DNA of 42,733 nt from Bacteroidia bacterium (GCA_025996895.1 BNTW01000014.1:1-42733); one strand, 5' to 3'; shown: positions 19,701-26,892, numbered from the stretch's first letter. The notes: generated by a model not told the origin, from the letters alone. Program-made: numbers and translations.

Positions 19701-21255
19701 AGCGGACGGAAAATTGTATGAAATCAGCTATAAAGCGATAGACAACAACACGATACGGATTAAAAACAAAGACTCTGTCGAATTGAAATTAAACATTTCA
19801 CAATTACCGCCGTTAGACGATTTACCCTGGTATAAAGTGGCGCAAGTGGCTGCACGCGGTTTGATGATGGTGCGGAATGTTAGTTTTTCCTACAACCAGA
19901 CGCAGGGCTTGATGATACCGAACTTCCGGCCTGAAATCGGCGATTTCTTCGGGCAAGGCAACACGTCTTACGGTAAGTCGCCGGGTGTGGATTTTGCTTT
20001 CGGCTTGGCCGATGAAAGCTACCTCGACAAAGCCTACGCCAACGATTGGCTGATTAAGGACGAGGACAATGTCAATCCGGCCATGTTCAACAAAACCGAG
20101 ATGCTGAACATCACGGCCTTGCTTGAGCCGTTTGTGGGCTTGAAAATTAATCTGACGGCCAATCGAACGGCAACTAACCAAAGTCAGGTGTATTTTATGT
20201 ACGATGGTATGCCGAAACGTTTCACCGGTAATTTCAGCATGACGGCGATTTCGTTTTCGATTTTCGATAAAACAGGCGCAGACTATTATTCCGAAACGTT
20301 TAATAACTTTTTGAATAACAGGGAAGTCATTGCCGGTCGCTGGGCAAATGCTTACCGGCAGGTATCGACTTATCCGAATGCCGGATTTTTGCAACAAGAC
20401 GGCTATGCGGGCAAGCCTTATAATGTGGAAGAGAATAATATCAATCTCAATTCGGCCGATGTGCTTATTCCCTCGTTTATTTCCGCCTATATGGGCAAAA
20501 ATGTGCATACCGTCGGTTTGGATTTCTTCCCCTCGTTGCGCAGTCTGCTTCCGAATTGGCGGGCGACCTACGAAGGTTTTATCCAATTGCCGTTTATCAA
20601 AAAGCATTTCAAATCTTTCACACTCGAACACGAATACAAATGCCGTTACATGGTCGGTGCATATAATTCCTACCTCGATTGGGTAGAAGCCGGCGACGGT
20701 ATCGGTTTTATCCGCAACAACACAACCAACCGGCCGGTGGCTTCGTCGCCTTACGACATAACGGCGGTGAGTATTACAGAAGCCTTTGACCCGCTGTTGC
20801 GTATTAACTCTACGTTCCTCAATAACATGAGTCTGAAAATGGAATACAAGACGTCGCGTAATATCAATTTAAATATCTCGTCGTATCAGATTGTAGAAAT
20901 GACGATGACTGATTTCGGTGCCGGTTTGGGCTATCGCTTTGAAAACTTTAATAAAGTGCTGAAACTGAAGAAGACCGGTGGGGCGAATTTCAACAACGAA
21001 CTGAAAGTGTCGGCCGATGTGTCGTACCGGAAAAGCCAAAGTTTGATACGGAAAATTCAGGAAGAATATACGCAGCCCACGAGCGGGGATTCGCAAATCA
21101 TGCTGAAATGCACGGCCGACTACAATATGAGTAAAATGGTTACCTTACAAGCCTTTTTAGACAAGCAAATCAGCCGCCCGTTGGTGTCTTCCAGTGCATT
21201 TCCGTTTTCCAAAACAGCATTCGGCGTAAGCGTAAAAGTCAGCTTGGCGCGATAG
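13723..21255 (+). CDS. sprA: T9SS outer-membrane translocon SprA (Sov)
   Basis: 2510 aa from ATG 13723 (an in-frame TTG at 13720 lies inside the ruvA 3' end and is less likely). SprA is the very large outer-membrane beta barrel through which type IX cargo leaves the periplasm; it is required for secretion and, in gliding species, motility. Evidence is the length, the N-terminal hydrophobic export segment (about residues 8-24), family-like segments such as FNFDLGPADKIFGPGGVRLQ, NYSTGDVNIINPVYEN, YSYIDDFERAKMSIDLRS and EHIEFWLMDPF, and the beta-strand-rich C terminus ending in KVSLAR. It is intact, with no repeat insertion noticed. It lies between two genes for predicted T9SS cargo of one family. 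Confidence 0.96.
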   Translation: MKKRWTKYILFLAIAVLAGLCYELNADLTTVSSQLPEVKEVSANDTTPRFPVAPVVPETQKDLEKTYPIDLTTPLNLNDEFEYNPLTNRYEMRPQIGGMDITTPISLTQEEYLNYTLQKSMSSYFKSRNAEEDGETADGTKKKDDGLSMFDFNFDLGPADKIFGPGGVRLQAQGSTTIKAGIIHTSSGNPTLSERQRNHTTFDFDPQIQTVITASVGDKLNFDLNYNTQSTFDFDSKKLKLGYTGKEDEIIKVLEAGNVSMNTTNSLIRGGAALFGIKTELQFGKLTVGAIFSQQESQSRSTSSKGSIQTTPFEITVDNYDENMHFFLTHYFHDTYDRSMETLPYIQSGISIDRIEVWITNKRSNYNQARNIVTFADLGEQLHLSNPTVVKPNIIQETPPYQRINTLYETLLGIDARNISSVSQVLEGIGLRGGIDYEKIENARKLELSEYSLNEKLGYISLRMPLQPDEVLGVAFSYTYRGQVYQVGEFSTDNPDRPSENLYLKMVKGTTQSPSSPGWPLMMKNVYTITPRSLQQEKFRLDIKYLNDTTGVYLNYLTEGAIANQLLLRVENLDRLNSRQEPYSDGFFDFVEGYTVVSQYGKIIFPSVEPFGKYLRDKIVGKDSANIKIAQKYVFQELYDSTLTIARQTAEKNKFILTGEYKGSGGASLELNGSNLARGSVVVMANGVRLVENRDYTVNYSTGDVNIINPVYENAQIQTSYEDQSGFAMQRKTMMGLNLNYAFSPKFNFGATIMNLSEMPLTLKTGPGEESINNTLFGFNTNYSTQSQWLTNLVDKLPLVELTAPSQITFSAEYAQLIPGHYKSEWGGDYSYIDDFERAKMSIDLRSTYSWKLSATPSLFPESRKSNDLAYGNNRALLAWYNIDPLFTRKSSLTPSHLKDDYKQLSNHYVREINENELFPNKDVRFNEASTIPVLNLAFYPKERGPYNLDAQGTNPDGTLANPEGRWGGIYRRIESGQTDFEANNIEHIEFWLMDPFIYDKNAKGGDLYFNLGEISEDVLKDGKKFFENGLPIDGDTSKVEKNVWGYVPKQQSLNYAFDDTQSNSRRMQDVGLNGLSTEQELAYPAYMKYLEDLRRNLTPETVERMEKDQFSPLRDPGGDIYHYFRGSDYDSEKLSILGRYKHYNGTEGNSRASSDSPESYNTAASINPDVEDINQDNTLNENEKYFQYKVSLRPEDLKVGDNFIVDKRETTPLLKDGSRETITWYQFKIPIREYASQVGGISDFQTIRFVRMFMTNFTDSAVLRFGTLELVRGDWRIYTKDIRNGNMPASGNAAVSLSTVNIEENGDKVPVNYIMPPGVNRMTDPGQPQLIMQNEQSLSMKIADLSAGDARAIYKSSGLDTRQYRRLQMFVHAEKPEEDVNGLVDNELSVFLRLGSDYKNNYYEYEIPLKITPPAPPQGYSGNSNSDRELVWPQSNMFDFTFKLLTDLKLNRNREKRKAGSDVTYSTPYSEFDPEKPMNKMTVVGNPTLSDVKVIMIGVRNNSHHDKSVEVWTDELRLTEFNEDGGWAGNANLFVGLSDLGSLNFSGHKETAGFGGLDQGIMDRNLDDKQSVNFSAQIDMGKFFPEKTKVSLPVYYSYREDLVSPKYNPLDQDILLKDALNAVETKAERDSIKGFAQDKVINRSFDLNNVRVNVVSKKPMPYDPANLSLSYSFTENKVQNATTEYERQTDQRLLLGYLYSPMFKMWKPFARSNNNNKGTQKKSTSSSNKFSDEIQIGFLPKSIAFNSDINRNYFELKLRDLGSLGSLGENTIPVSVREEFYWNRTSAIQWDLTKNLQLNLNTGTNARIEAPHVQVNKKFKMDDYNLWKDSVMMSIRDLGTPVDYNQNFSATYQLPFKAIPILNFITGGLSYRAQYSWERGVVITREEEMIETGNVITSERTMGMDNISFNLLTLYNKSKFLEKVNKKFTLAKTNTSLNRNARQTQTATQRAQKAADEKKNKKYEGNVRLNPDSATVVRHSLDNKRLRVTARGADGKLYEISYKAIDNNTIRIKNKDSVELKLNISQLPPLDDLPWYKVAQVAARGLMMVRNVSFSYNQTQGLMIPNFRPEIGDFFGQGNTSYGKSPGVDFAFGLADESYLDKAYANDWLIKDEDNVNPAMFNKTEMLNITALLEPFVGLKINLTANRTATNQSQVYFMYDGMPKRFTGNFSMTAISFSIFDKTGADYYSETFNNFLNNREVIAGRWANAYRQVSTYPNAGFLQQDGYAGKPYNVEENNINLNSADVLIPSFISAYMGKNVHTVGLDFFPSLRSLLPNWRATYEGFIQLPFIKKHFKSFTLEHEYKCRYMVGAYNSYLDWVEAGDGIGFIRNNTTNRPVASSPYDITAVSITEAFDPLLRINSTFLNNMSLKMEYKTSRNINLNISSYQIVEMTMTDFGAGLGYRFENFNKVLKLKKTGGANFNNELKVSADVSYRKSQSLIRKIQEEYTQPTSGDSQIMLKCTADYNMSKMVTLQAFLDKQISRPLVSSSAFPFSKTAFGVSVKVSLAR

Positions 21256-21262
21256 AAATTTT

Positions 21263-21278
21263 TGGCACGCTCTTTGCT
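21263..21278 (+). promoter_or_regulatory. Sigma-54 promoter of giant surface protein 2
   Basis: TGGCACG-ctct-TTGCT, identical over 16 bases to the site at 7461-7476, with GG at 21264-21265 and GC at 21276-21277. It begins 8 nt after the sprA stop codon. Similarity to leader 1 starts at the T-run immediately before this site and does not extend upstream. Confidence 0.82.
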
Positions 21279-21426
21279 GTAATCTACTTCCGTAACAATT
21301 TAGTGATGCGAATAATTCTTAAAAAAAAGTGTGATTTATGTTGTATAACATATGAAATTATTTTAAAAAATGCAAAATAATATGCTACACACACACATTA
21401 CTCACCTGGCGGTTTAACATAAATTC

Positions 21427-21458
21427 ACACGCTACAAGCCCTGTAACGTGTCTTTTTT
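21427..21458 (+). terminator. Terminator-like hairpin in leader 2
   Basis: ACACG-(15 nt)-CGTGT followed by CTTTTTT. It occupies the same place as the ACGCG/CGCGT hairpin of leader 1; the 3' arm differs (CGTGT for CGCGT) and pairs with a different 5' partner. A weak terminator or leader structure. Confidence 0.35.
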
Positions 21459-21518
21459 CACTCGCGCGTAATATACAAAAATTATTTTTAATACGCAACA
21501 ATCCCGAAGGCGTTTTCA

Positions 21519-21606
21519 CCCCCCAGCCCCCTAAAGGGGGAGAAAAAGTCCTTGCAAAATTGTGCGCTGCCACTCCCTCCCCTTCAGGGGAGGGTTGGGG
21601 TGGGGT
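21519..21606. repeat. Bipartite C/G-rich repeat B in leader 2
   Basis: CCCCCAGCCCCCTAAAGGGGG, a ~35-nt linker and a second C-rich/G-rich pair centred on ctccccttcaggggag, then ttggggtgggg. Nearly identical to 7769-7858. Confidence 0.8.
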
Positions 21607-21612
21607 TTTCTC

Positions 21613-21640
21613 AACTCATAACTCATAATTCATAACTCAA
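21613..21640. repeat. Heptanucleotide tandem repeat before giant gene 2
   Basis: Four units: aactcat, aactcat, aattcat, aactcaa, then an A-run and gt before ATG 21649. One unit fewer than before giant gene 1, so the copy number differs between paralogs. Confidence 0.85.
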
Positions 21641-21648
21641 AAAAAAGT

Positions 21649-24600
21649 ATGCGAACATTTATTTATCTAATCTTGTTTTTGCTTCTTCCCTCTGGAGTTT
21701 TCGCCCAATGGGAAATGGAACAACGAATGCCCTTTGAGGCAAGCACATCGTGGGACAATGGTTTGGCATCCCAAGATGTTTTTTTGTGGCAGAGCGATTT
21801 TCTCTATCGCGACATGTATGCCGATTTCAGCAGCTCGCTGTTTAATCCTTCGGGCGATTTCCTGACCAATGTCTTCGGTAGTTCTTATCTGGGCACCGGT
21901 ATTTCCACCGACGACGGGCATCGCGACCACTTGGCCATCTCATCTATTCCGATAGGAAGCGGCGGTTTGTTTTTGCTGATAATTTCAGTATTGTATTTTT
22001 CTATTTTATTCACTAAAAAACATTTGCTCAAGATGAAAACAACAATACACCCCTCTAAATCTCCCCTGAAGGGGAGACTTTGGCTGACGCACAACGTTGA
22101 AAGTTCGCAGACTCTCAAATCCCCCTTCAGGGGGTTTGGGGGCAAATTATCTCTGCTTATTTTATTGTTCCTGACAATTTTCACCGGAAACATACGTGCT
22201 CAAGTGCATGCCGGAAATAACGATTTCTTTGTTCAACCGAACTCAACCGATAATTATCTGAACGTGTTTCGCTCGGACGAGTTAGGCGGTTGCGATGAAA
22301 CTACAATCAAGATAATAATCACGCAAAACCCTCACGGAACAGCGACAGCAGCGATTAATTCGGCTACAAACAGCAATTCGATAAAATATACACCACCCAT
22401 CACCGGTTTTATACAAGACACGTTAAAATACAAAATTGCTTGCGCTAATGACACATCCAATGTGGCTACAGTATATATTAATATAGCAGACAAGCCGGAA
22501 AATATTATGGAAGAAGTCTGCGAAATAACGCCACAACCTACTGTCTGGGCAATGAGAGAAGCAGACAATTTAGGAGAAGTTGATGCTTATCAAATATCTC
22601 TCATTGGAGATATGGACGGAGATGGAAACCCCGAAATTGTTACGGTTTATCAACATGGTACTCAACAAACTCCAATATCTGACATGCATGCTGGAAATTC
22701 GGCACAAAACCTGACAGTATTCAGAGGAGTAACTCATTCAAGAATTAATTTTCCGACTGTAGCTCCTTTCACTTGTGTTGCACCGGGAATAATCGGCATC
22801 GTCAAAACAAAGATTCAAAATAGTTCAGGTATTGAACAAGATTCGGCAATTATTGTGGTAGCTGAGGGTGATTTTTACTTAAGGGCTTATGACATGTACG
22901 GCAATCTGGTATGGACTGCTTCGGATAAGTGGACCAATCTTACTTATGCCAATGACAATTATCCGGGTATTTCCGTTAATTTTGCTGACTTCAACAATGA
23001 CGGATATGCAGAAGTATATGTGGGTAATAGAATATTCGACGCAGCGACAGGAACATTGCTTTGCCAAGGAACAGGAAATGACGGAAGTGCTTGGGTTCCT
23101 GGTTCTACGGAAAATCAATGGCATGCTAATCTAACTATTGCTGGAGATGTGTATGGCGATAGTCGTTTGGAATTAATTGCCGGTAACCAGATTTATCAGG
23201 TAGAATCTGATTTAACTTCCATGACAGTGGTGCAACAGCTAAATTCGAGCTTATTGACGTGTATTGAAGATGGCTCACAGATAATTACCGGAGACGGTTA
23301 TACACAACTAGCAGACATTGATGGTGATGGAAATTTAGATATTATTGTGGAAAATCTCACATCGACAAACCAAGTTTTTATTTATATTTGGAGTCCTGCC
23401 AAGAATACACTTTTAGCTCAGAAGTTGATTTCTACGTCTCCTACGAGCATAAGATTCGGAGTTCCTTTTATCGGTGACATTGATGGAGATAGTAAAGTTG
23501 AAATTTTGTTTATTGCAGGTAGAGTGTATTCCGTATCTACTACCTATTTTCTTTATGCTTATAAATATGTTGAAGGGAATAACTTATTACAACTCTTTTG
23601 GAAGTTAAGTCATGAAGACAATTCTCTGATGACTGGACTTACTTTATTTGATTTCAATCAAGATGGAGTAGCTGAAATTGTTTATAGAGACGAAAAAAAC
23701 TTACGAATTATCAATGGAAGCGGTACAGGAGTAAATTATTTAGACAATCCTGCTACAATAAATCCTACAACTAAACTATTAACCAATTATGAATTAGTCG
23801 CACCGCTTGTCTGTACTTCGGCAACAGGTTATGAATATCCGGTCATAGCCGATATTGATAATGATGGCGAAGCGGAAATAATTATTCCAGGAGGCACATC
23901 GGCAAACCCTTTAAATGCACCCTTGCGTATCTTTAAATCCAATGGTAGTTCATGGGCCCCTGCCCGCCCTGTATGGAATCAATATGCTTACAATCCTGTT
24001 TATATCAACGACGATTTGACTGTTCCTGCCCATCCGCTCAATCCCGCTACCGGCTTTGTCGGCAAAAGCGAAACTACCGGTAACGATACTATCCGGTATC
24101 CGTTCAACAACTTTCTCCAGCAGGCAACCCTGTTGAACGAGCACGGCCGGATGTTCCGCGCAGTAGCCGACTTGGCTTTCGACAAGACACAGGGAACAAA
24201 CAGCAAGGGGATTACTTTTGTGAAAAACGGCAATGATTATAATGTAACGGTGTATGTAACCAATGTAGGCGACTTCGACTTTCCCCGAAACAGCAGTTCC
24301 GCCAACCTGCAAATCACGGCCAATATCAAAAACAGTCTGGGAAATATAGAAAGGGTATATACCGGCGTTTTCACGCAAGGCGTTGCCAAAGGCGGATTTC
24401 AAACCTATACCTTCACCATAACAGGCATTGCTGCGACGGTTACCGACCCCGACGACAATATCCAAATCGTGTTGAATGATTTGGACGGCGACATCTATCA
24501 CGGCGACGAAGAATGCAAGAAGTGGAACAATTACAGCCTGTCGTTAGCCGGTATTCAAAATGTACTGCTGTGCGAAGGCCCCGGTCAAATTCAGTTTGGT

Positions 24601-26706
24601 GATGGAGATCCGAATTATACCTACCAATGGTACAGAGTAATGAGCGAAGGCAGTCCGTTTGCTACCGGTGCAACGATTACTTATACCAAAAATGCGACGG
24701 ATACGCTGGAAACGGTCTATGTGGATATCTATAATTCTTCCAACGTATTGGTCAATACAGCCGGACGCAATATAGTGAATATTTATCTTGCCCCCGACAG
24801 CCTGATTTGGACAGGCGCAGGCAACAACAATGATTGGAATGATTATAACAACTGGCTTGACCCGAACGATTTAAGTCCGAAATATCCCCTGTCGAAAGTG
24901 CCGCGCGAATGTACGCATGTGCTTATTCCCGACGGATTAACCTATTATCCGAATTTGGACGATATAAACACCAACCGGGCAAACATTCCCGATGCTTCGT
25001 GCAACCATATTCATTTTGAGTTTGGCGGCGAAGTAGCGCGGACAGACTTGTTGAATTATACCAAAGCATGGATACAATATAATTTCGGGTATTTCAATAC
25101 AACCGGAAATCCGGTAGAATATCCCGGACAGGCAACCAACTCACCGTCCTACATGGAACGCGACCAATGGTATGCCCTTTCCGCACCATTAAATAAGATT
25201 GTAACCGGCGACTTCTCGCTCGGCGGCAAACCACACACTTGGCAGAAACGCTTTGTCCGTTCCGATGCACAAACCGGTACATTTACCGGTGCTTTCGACT
25301 GGCCGGATGATACTGTCTTGCCCAACAACGAAGCCGAATTGAACGAAGACCTCGGTTTTGCCATCGCCTTGCTGGTTGCCGACCACAATCCGGGATACAA
25401 CGGTGAAGACTGGTCAAAAGGCTATCAGGCCGGATTAGACACTTTGACAGGGATTATCACATTGCCTTATTTTGAAGGCCCGTATGACGAAAGCGATTTC
25501 GACAACAGTTCAAGTCATATTCACCCTCACCGCGTGCATAAATACGATACAGGAAGCAAAACAAGCTATTTCAAAGAATACTGGTATTATGTACCGGATG
25601 TTCCATTGACCACTCATCCGCAGGGAAGCATCCAACGGGAAAACGAAGCCTACCGCTTTATCTTCGACGGCAAGATTGAGCAAATGGCAGGCAAAAACGC
25701 TTTCAAGGTCACTGTCCCGACAGGCAAGGAAATCATGCTGGGAAATCCGTTTATGTCCTCGCTGAAGTTCGATAATTTCTATCAGGCAAACAGTGCGGCC
25801 ATAAACGATTACTATCGACTGTATAATGGTGCTTTCAACACGTATGGATACCAGACGGGTGCAGCAAACTTGACGGATACTATCGCCGTTTTGCAAGCGT
25901 TCTTTATCACAACAACCGGAACGCCGGGCAGTACTGTCGATTTGTATTTCCCGTTTGAAACAACATCAATCACGCGCGAAACAGCAAAAGCCCATCAGGA
26001 TTATTTCAAATCGCCCAAAGCAAACAACGATGTGATTTATGTTACGGCGACAAGCCATGAGAACAAGAAAAAAGCAACATCGGCAACGCTTGCCCTCAAT
26101 CAAGACGGCCAAAATGTGTATCAACTGTTTTATGAAGCGTCAAACAATATTCCGCAAGTGTATTTTACTGACGAAAATGGTCAGAAAAATGCCGTGCAAT
26201 ATTCCACTGAAAACGAAAATCAAGCAACAACGACTATTCCGTTAGGTCTTCGCAGTGGTTTCGGCAACCGCGTTACGCTGACATTCGATATCAATGCAGA
26301 GGTGGAAGCACTGACATTGTTAGACAAAAAGACCGGTCAAACACAGGATTTGTTGCAAAACCATTCTTACACTTTCATGCAAAGCGACAACACAACACCT
26401 TATATTGACCGCTTTGCGTTGAGTTTCAAATCGCCGACGGCCATCAGTGAGATAAAAAACGAAAGCAAAATCGCGATTTATCAAGACAATGAAACAGTAA
26501 CCGTTTCTTCATTGGAAAAGATTAATTCGGTGGAATTATTCGATATGCAAGGAAGAAGAATCAAACAAGCGGATCAGATTGAGAATAATGTATATCAGAT
26601 GAATTTGCGTAGGGGCGTTGCGCGCAACGCCCCTACCGGGGTTTACATCGTGAAGGCGGTATTAGGCAACGGGGAGGCGCAGACACGAAGAATTATTGTG
26701 AAATAG
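21649..26706 (+). CDS. Giant FG-GAP/VCBS surface protein 2 with T9SS sorting domain
   Basis: 1685 aa, paralog of the gene at 7905. Same order: signal peptide (ending GVFA-Q), the shared module (EQRMPFEASTSWDN, FLWQSDFLYRDMYAD, SLFNPSGDFLTN), a hydrophobic segment near 104-124, and Met129 (nt 22033) opening a second export-signal-like region that ends NIRAQ. That region is interrupted by about 31 residues (IHPSKSPLKG...FRGFGGK) encoded by repeat B. Seven FG-GAP-like repeats follow at about residues 321-745, WNQYAY near 770, Ig-like beta domains, a segment around WDRYGTW-like motifs shared with paralog 1 (MERDQWYALSAPL, GGKPHTWQ), and a T9SS type-A sorting domain with an in-frame GTAGGGGCG palindrome (LRRGVARNAPTGVY). 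Probably exported by SprA; ligand unknown. Confidence 0.85.
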   Translation: MRTFIYLILFLLLPSGVFAQWEMEQRMPFEASTSWDNGLASQDVFLWQSDFLYRDMYADFSSSLFNPSGDFLTNVFGSSYLGTGISTDDGHRDHLAISSIPIGSGGLFLLIISVLYFSILFTKKHLLKMKTTIHPSKSPLKGRLWLTHNVESSQTLKSPFRGFGGKLSLLILLFLTIFTGNIRAQVHAGNNDFFVQPNSTDNYLNVFRSDELGGCDETTIKIIITQNPHGTATAAINSATNSNSIKYTPPITGFIQDTLKYKIACANDTSNVATVYINIADKPENIMEEVCEITPQPTVWAMREADNLGEVDAYQISLIGDMDGDGNPEIVTVYQHGTQQTPISDMHAGNSAQNLTVFRGVTHSRINFPTVAPFTCVAPGIIGIVKTKIQNSSGIEQDSAIIVVAEGDFYLRAYDMYGNLVWTASDKWTNLTYANDNYPGISVNFADFNNDGYAEVYVGNRIFDAATGTLLCQGTGNDGSAWVPGSTENQWHANLTIAGDVYGDSRLELIAGNQIYQVESDLTSMTVVQQLNSSLLTCIEDGSQIITGDGYTQLADIDGDGNLDIIVENLTSTNQVFIYIWSPAKNTLLAQKLISTSPTSIRFGVPFIGDIDGDSKVEILFIAGRVYSVSTTYFLYAYKYVEGNNLLQLFWKLSHEDNSLMTGLTLFDFNQDGVAEIVYRDEKNLRIINGSGTGVNYLDNPATINPTTKLLTNYELVAPLVCTSATGYEYPVIADIDNDGEAEIIIPGGTSANPLNAPLRIFKSNGSSWAPARPVWNQYAYNPVYINDDLTVPAHPLNPATGFVGKSETTGNDTIRYPFNNFLQQATLLNEHGRMFRAVADLAFDKTQGTNSKGITFVKNGNDYNVTVYVTNVGDFDFPRNSSSANLQITANIKNSLGNIERVYTGVFTQGVAKGGFQTYTFTITGIAATVTDPDDNIQIVLNDLDGDIYHGDEECKKWNNYSLSLAGIQNVLLCEGPGQIQFGDGDPNYTYQWYRVMSEGSPFATGATITYTKNATDTLETVYVDIYNSSNVLVNTAGRNIVNIYLAPDSLIWTGAGNNNDWNDYNNWLDPNDLSPKYPLSKVPRECTHVLIPDGLTYYPNLDDINTNRANIPDASCNHIHFEFGGEVARTDLLNYTKAWIQYNFGYFNTTGNPVEYPGQATNSPSYMERDQWYALSAPLNKIVTGDFSLGGKPHTWQKRFVRSDAQTGTFTGAFDWPDDTVLPNNEAELNEDLGFAIALLVADHNPGYNGEDWSKGYQAGLDTLTGIITLPYFEGPYDESDFDNSSSHIHPHRVHKYDTGSKTSYFKEYWYYVPDVPLTTHPQGSIQRENEAYRFIFDGKIEQMAGKNAFKVTVPTGKEIMLGNPFMSSLKFDNFYQANSAAINDYYRLYNGAFNTYGYQTGAANLTDTIAVLQAFFITTTGTPGSTVDLYFPFETTSITRETAKAHQDYFKSPKANNDVIYVTATSHENKKKATSATLALNQDGQNVYQLFYEASNNIPQVYFTDENGQKNAVQYSTENENQATTTIPLGLRSGFGNRVTLTFDINAEVEALTLLDKKTGQTQDLLQNHSYTFMQSDNTTPYIDRFALSFKSPTAISEIKNESKIAIYQDNETVTVSSLEKINSVELFDMQGRRIKQADQIENNVYQMNLRRGVARNAPTGVYIVKAVLGNGEAQTRRIIVK
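22049..22144. repeat. Bipartite repeat B inside giant gene 2
   Basis: Reverse orientation relative to the leader copies: ctcccctgaaggggag near one end, cccccttcaggggg with tttggggg at the other, about 40 nt of different linker. It is translated in frame between MKTT and KLSLLILLFL, i.e. between the start and the hydrophobic core of the second export-signal-like region. The first paralog lacks it. Confidence 0.75.
26609..26636. repeat. GTAGGGGCG palindrome inside giant gene 2 sorting domain
   Basis: A perfect 28-nt palindrome, GTAGGGGCGTTGCG and its exact complement. It is read as RRGVARNAPT just before the GVYIVK strand of the T9SS sorting domain. Paralog 1 has only NVPA at this place; the third copy at 42542-42569 has it with one mismatch. 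Confidence 0.85.
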
Positions 26707-26708
26707 TT

Positions 26709-26735
26709 GTCATTGCGGCGAAGGCCGCAATCCCC
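26709..26735. repeat. Palindromic repeat A after giant gene 2
   Basis: gtcattgcggc-gaa-ggccgcaatccccc, starting 2 nt after the stop codon. It forms a hairpin pair with the reversed copy at 26768-26798. Confidence 0.8.
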
Positions 26736-26767
26736 CGCCCATCGTTAAACACCCATTAACGGACATT

Positions 26768-26798
26768 GGGGGATTGCGGGTCAAGCCCGCAATGACAG
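26768..26798. repeat. Palindromic repeat A, reversed copy
   Basis: gggggattgcgggtcaagcccgcaatgacag, in the opposite orientation to 26709-26735. The same context (cccgcaatgacaggac) recurs downstream of the third family member at the right end of the window. Confidence 0.8.
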
Positions 26799-26810
26799 GA
26801 CAAAACCAAT

Positions 26811-26840
26811 CGGGAACGTTCGCATAACATCCAATTCCCG
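26811..26840 (+). repeat. Conserved 3' hairpin after giant gene 2
   Basis: CGGGAA-(18 nt including cgttcgcataacat)-TTCCCG, followed by gtgtaggggcg. A matching element lies downstream of the third family member at 42368-42397. There is no immediate T-run, so it is not a clear terminator. Confidence 0.5.
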
Positions 26841-26892
26841 GTGTAGGGGCGAAATTTTTTTCGTCCTTACTTTTTTGTTCTTCCTTTTTTAT

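Larger units (their letters stand above)
21279..21648 (+). other. Long conserved 5' leader of giant surface protein 2
   Basis: A gene-free stretch nearly identical to leader 1: inverted repeat ATGTT-gtat-AACAT (21338-21351), cacacaca tract with CACCTGGCGG, hairpin plus T-run (21427-21458), repeat B (21519-21606) and heptamers (21613-21640). The stem of the ATGTT repeat is kept while its loop differs from leader 1. Confidence 0.7.
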
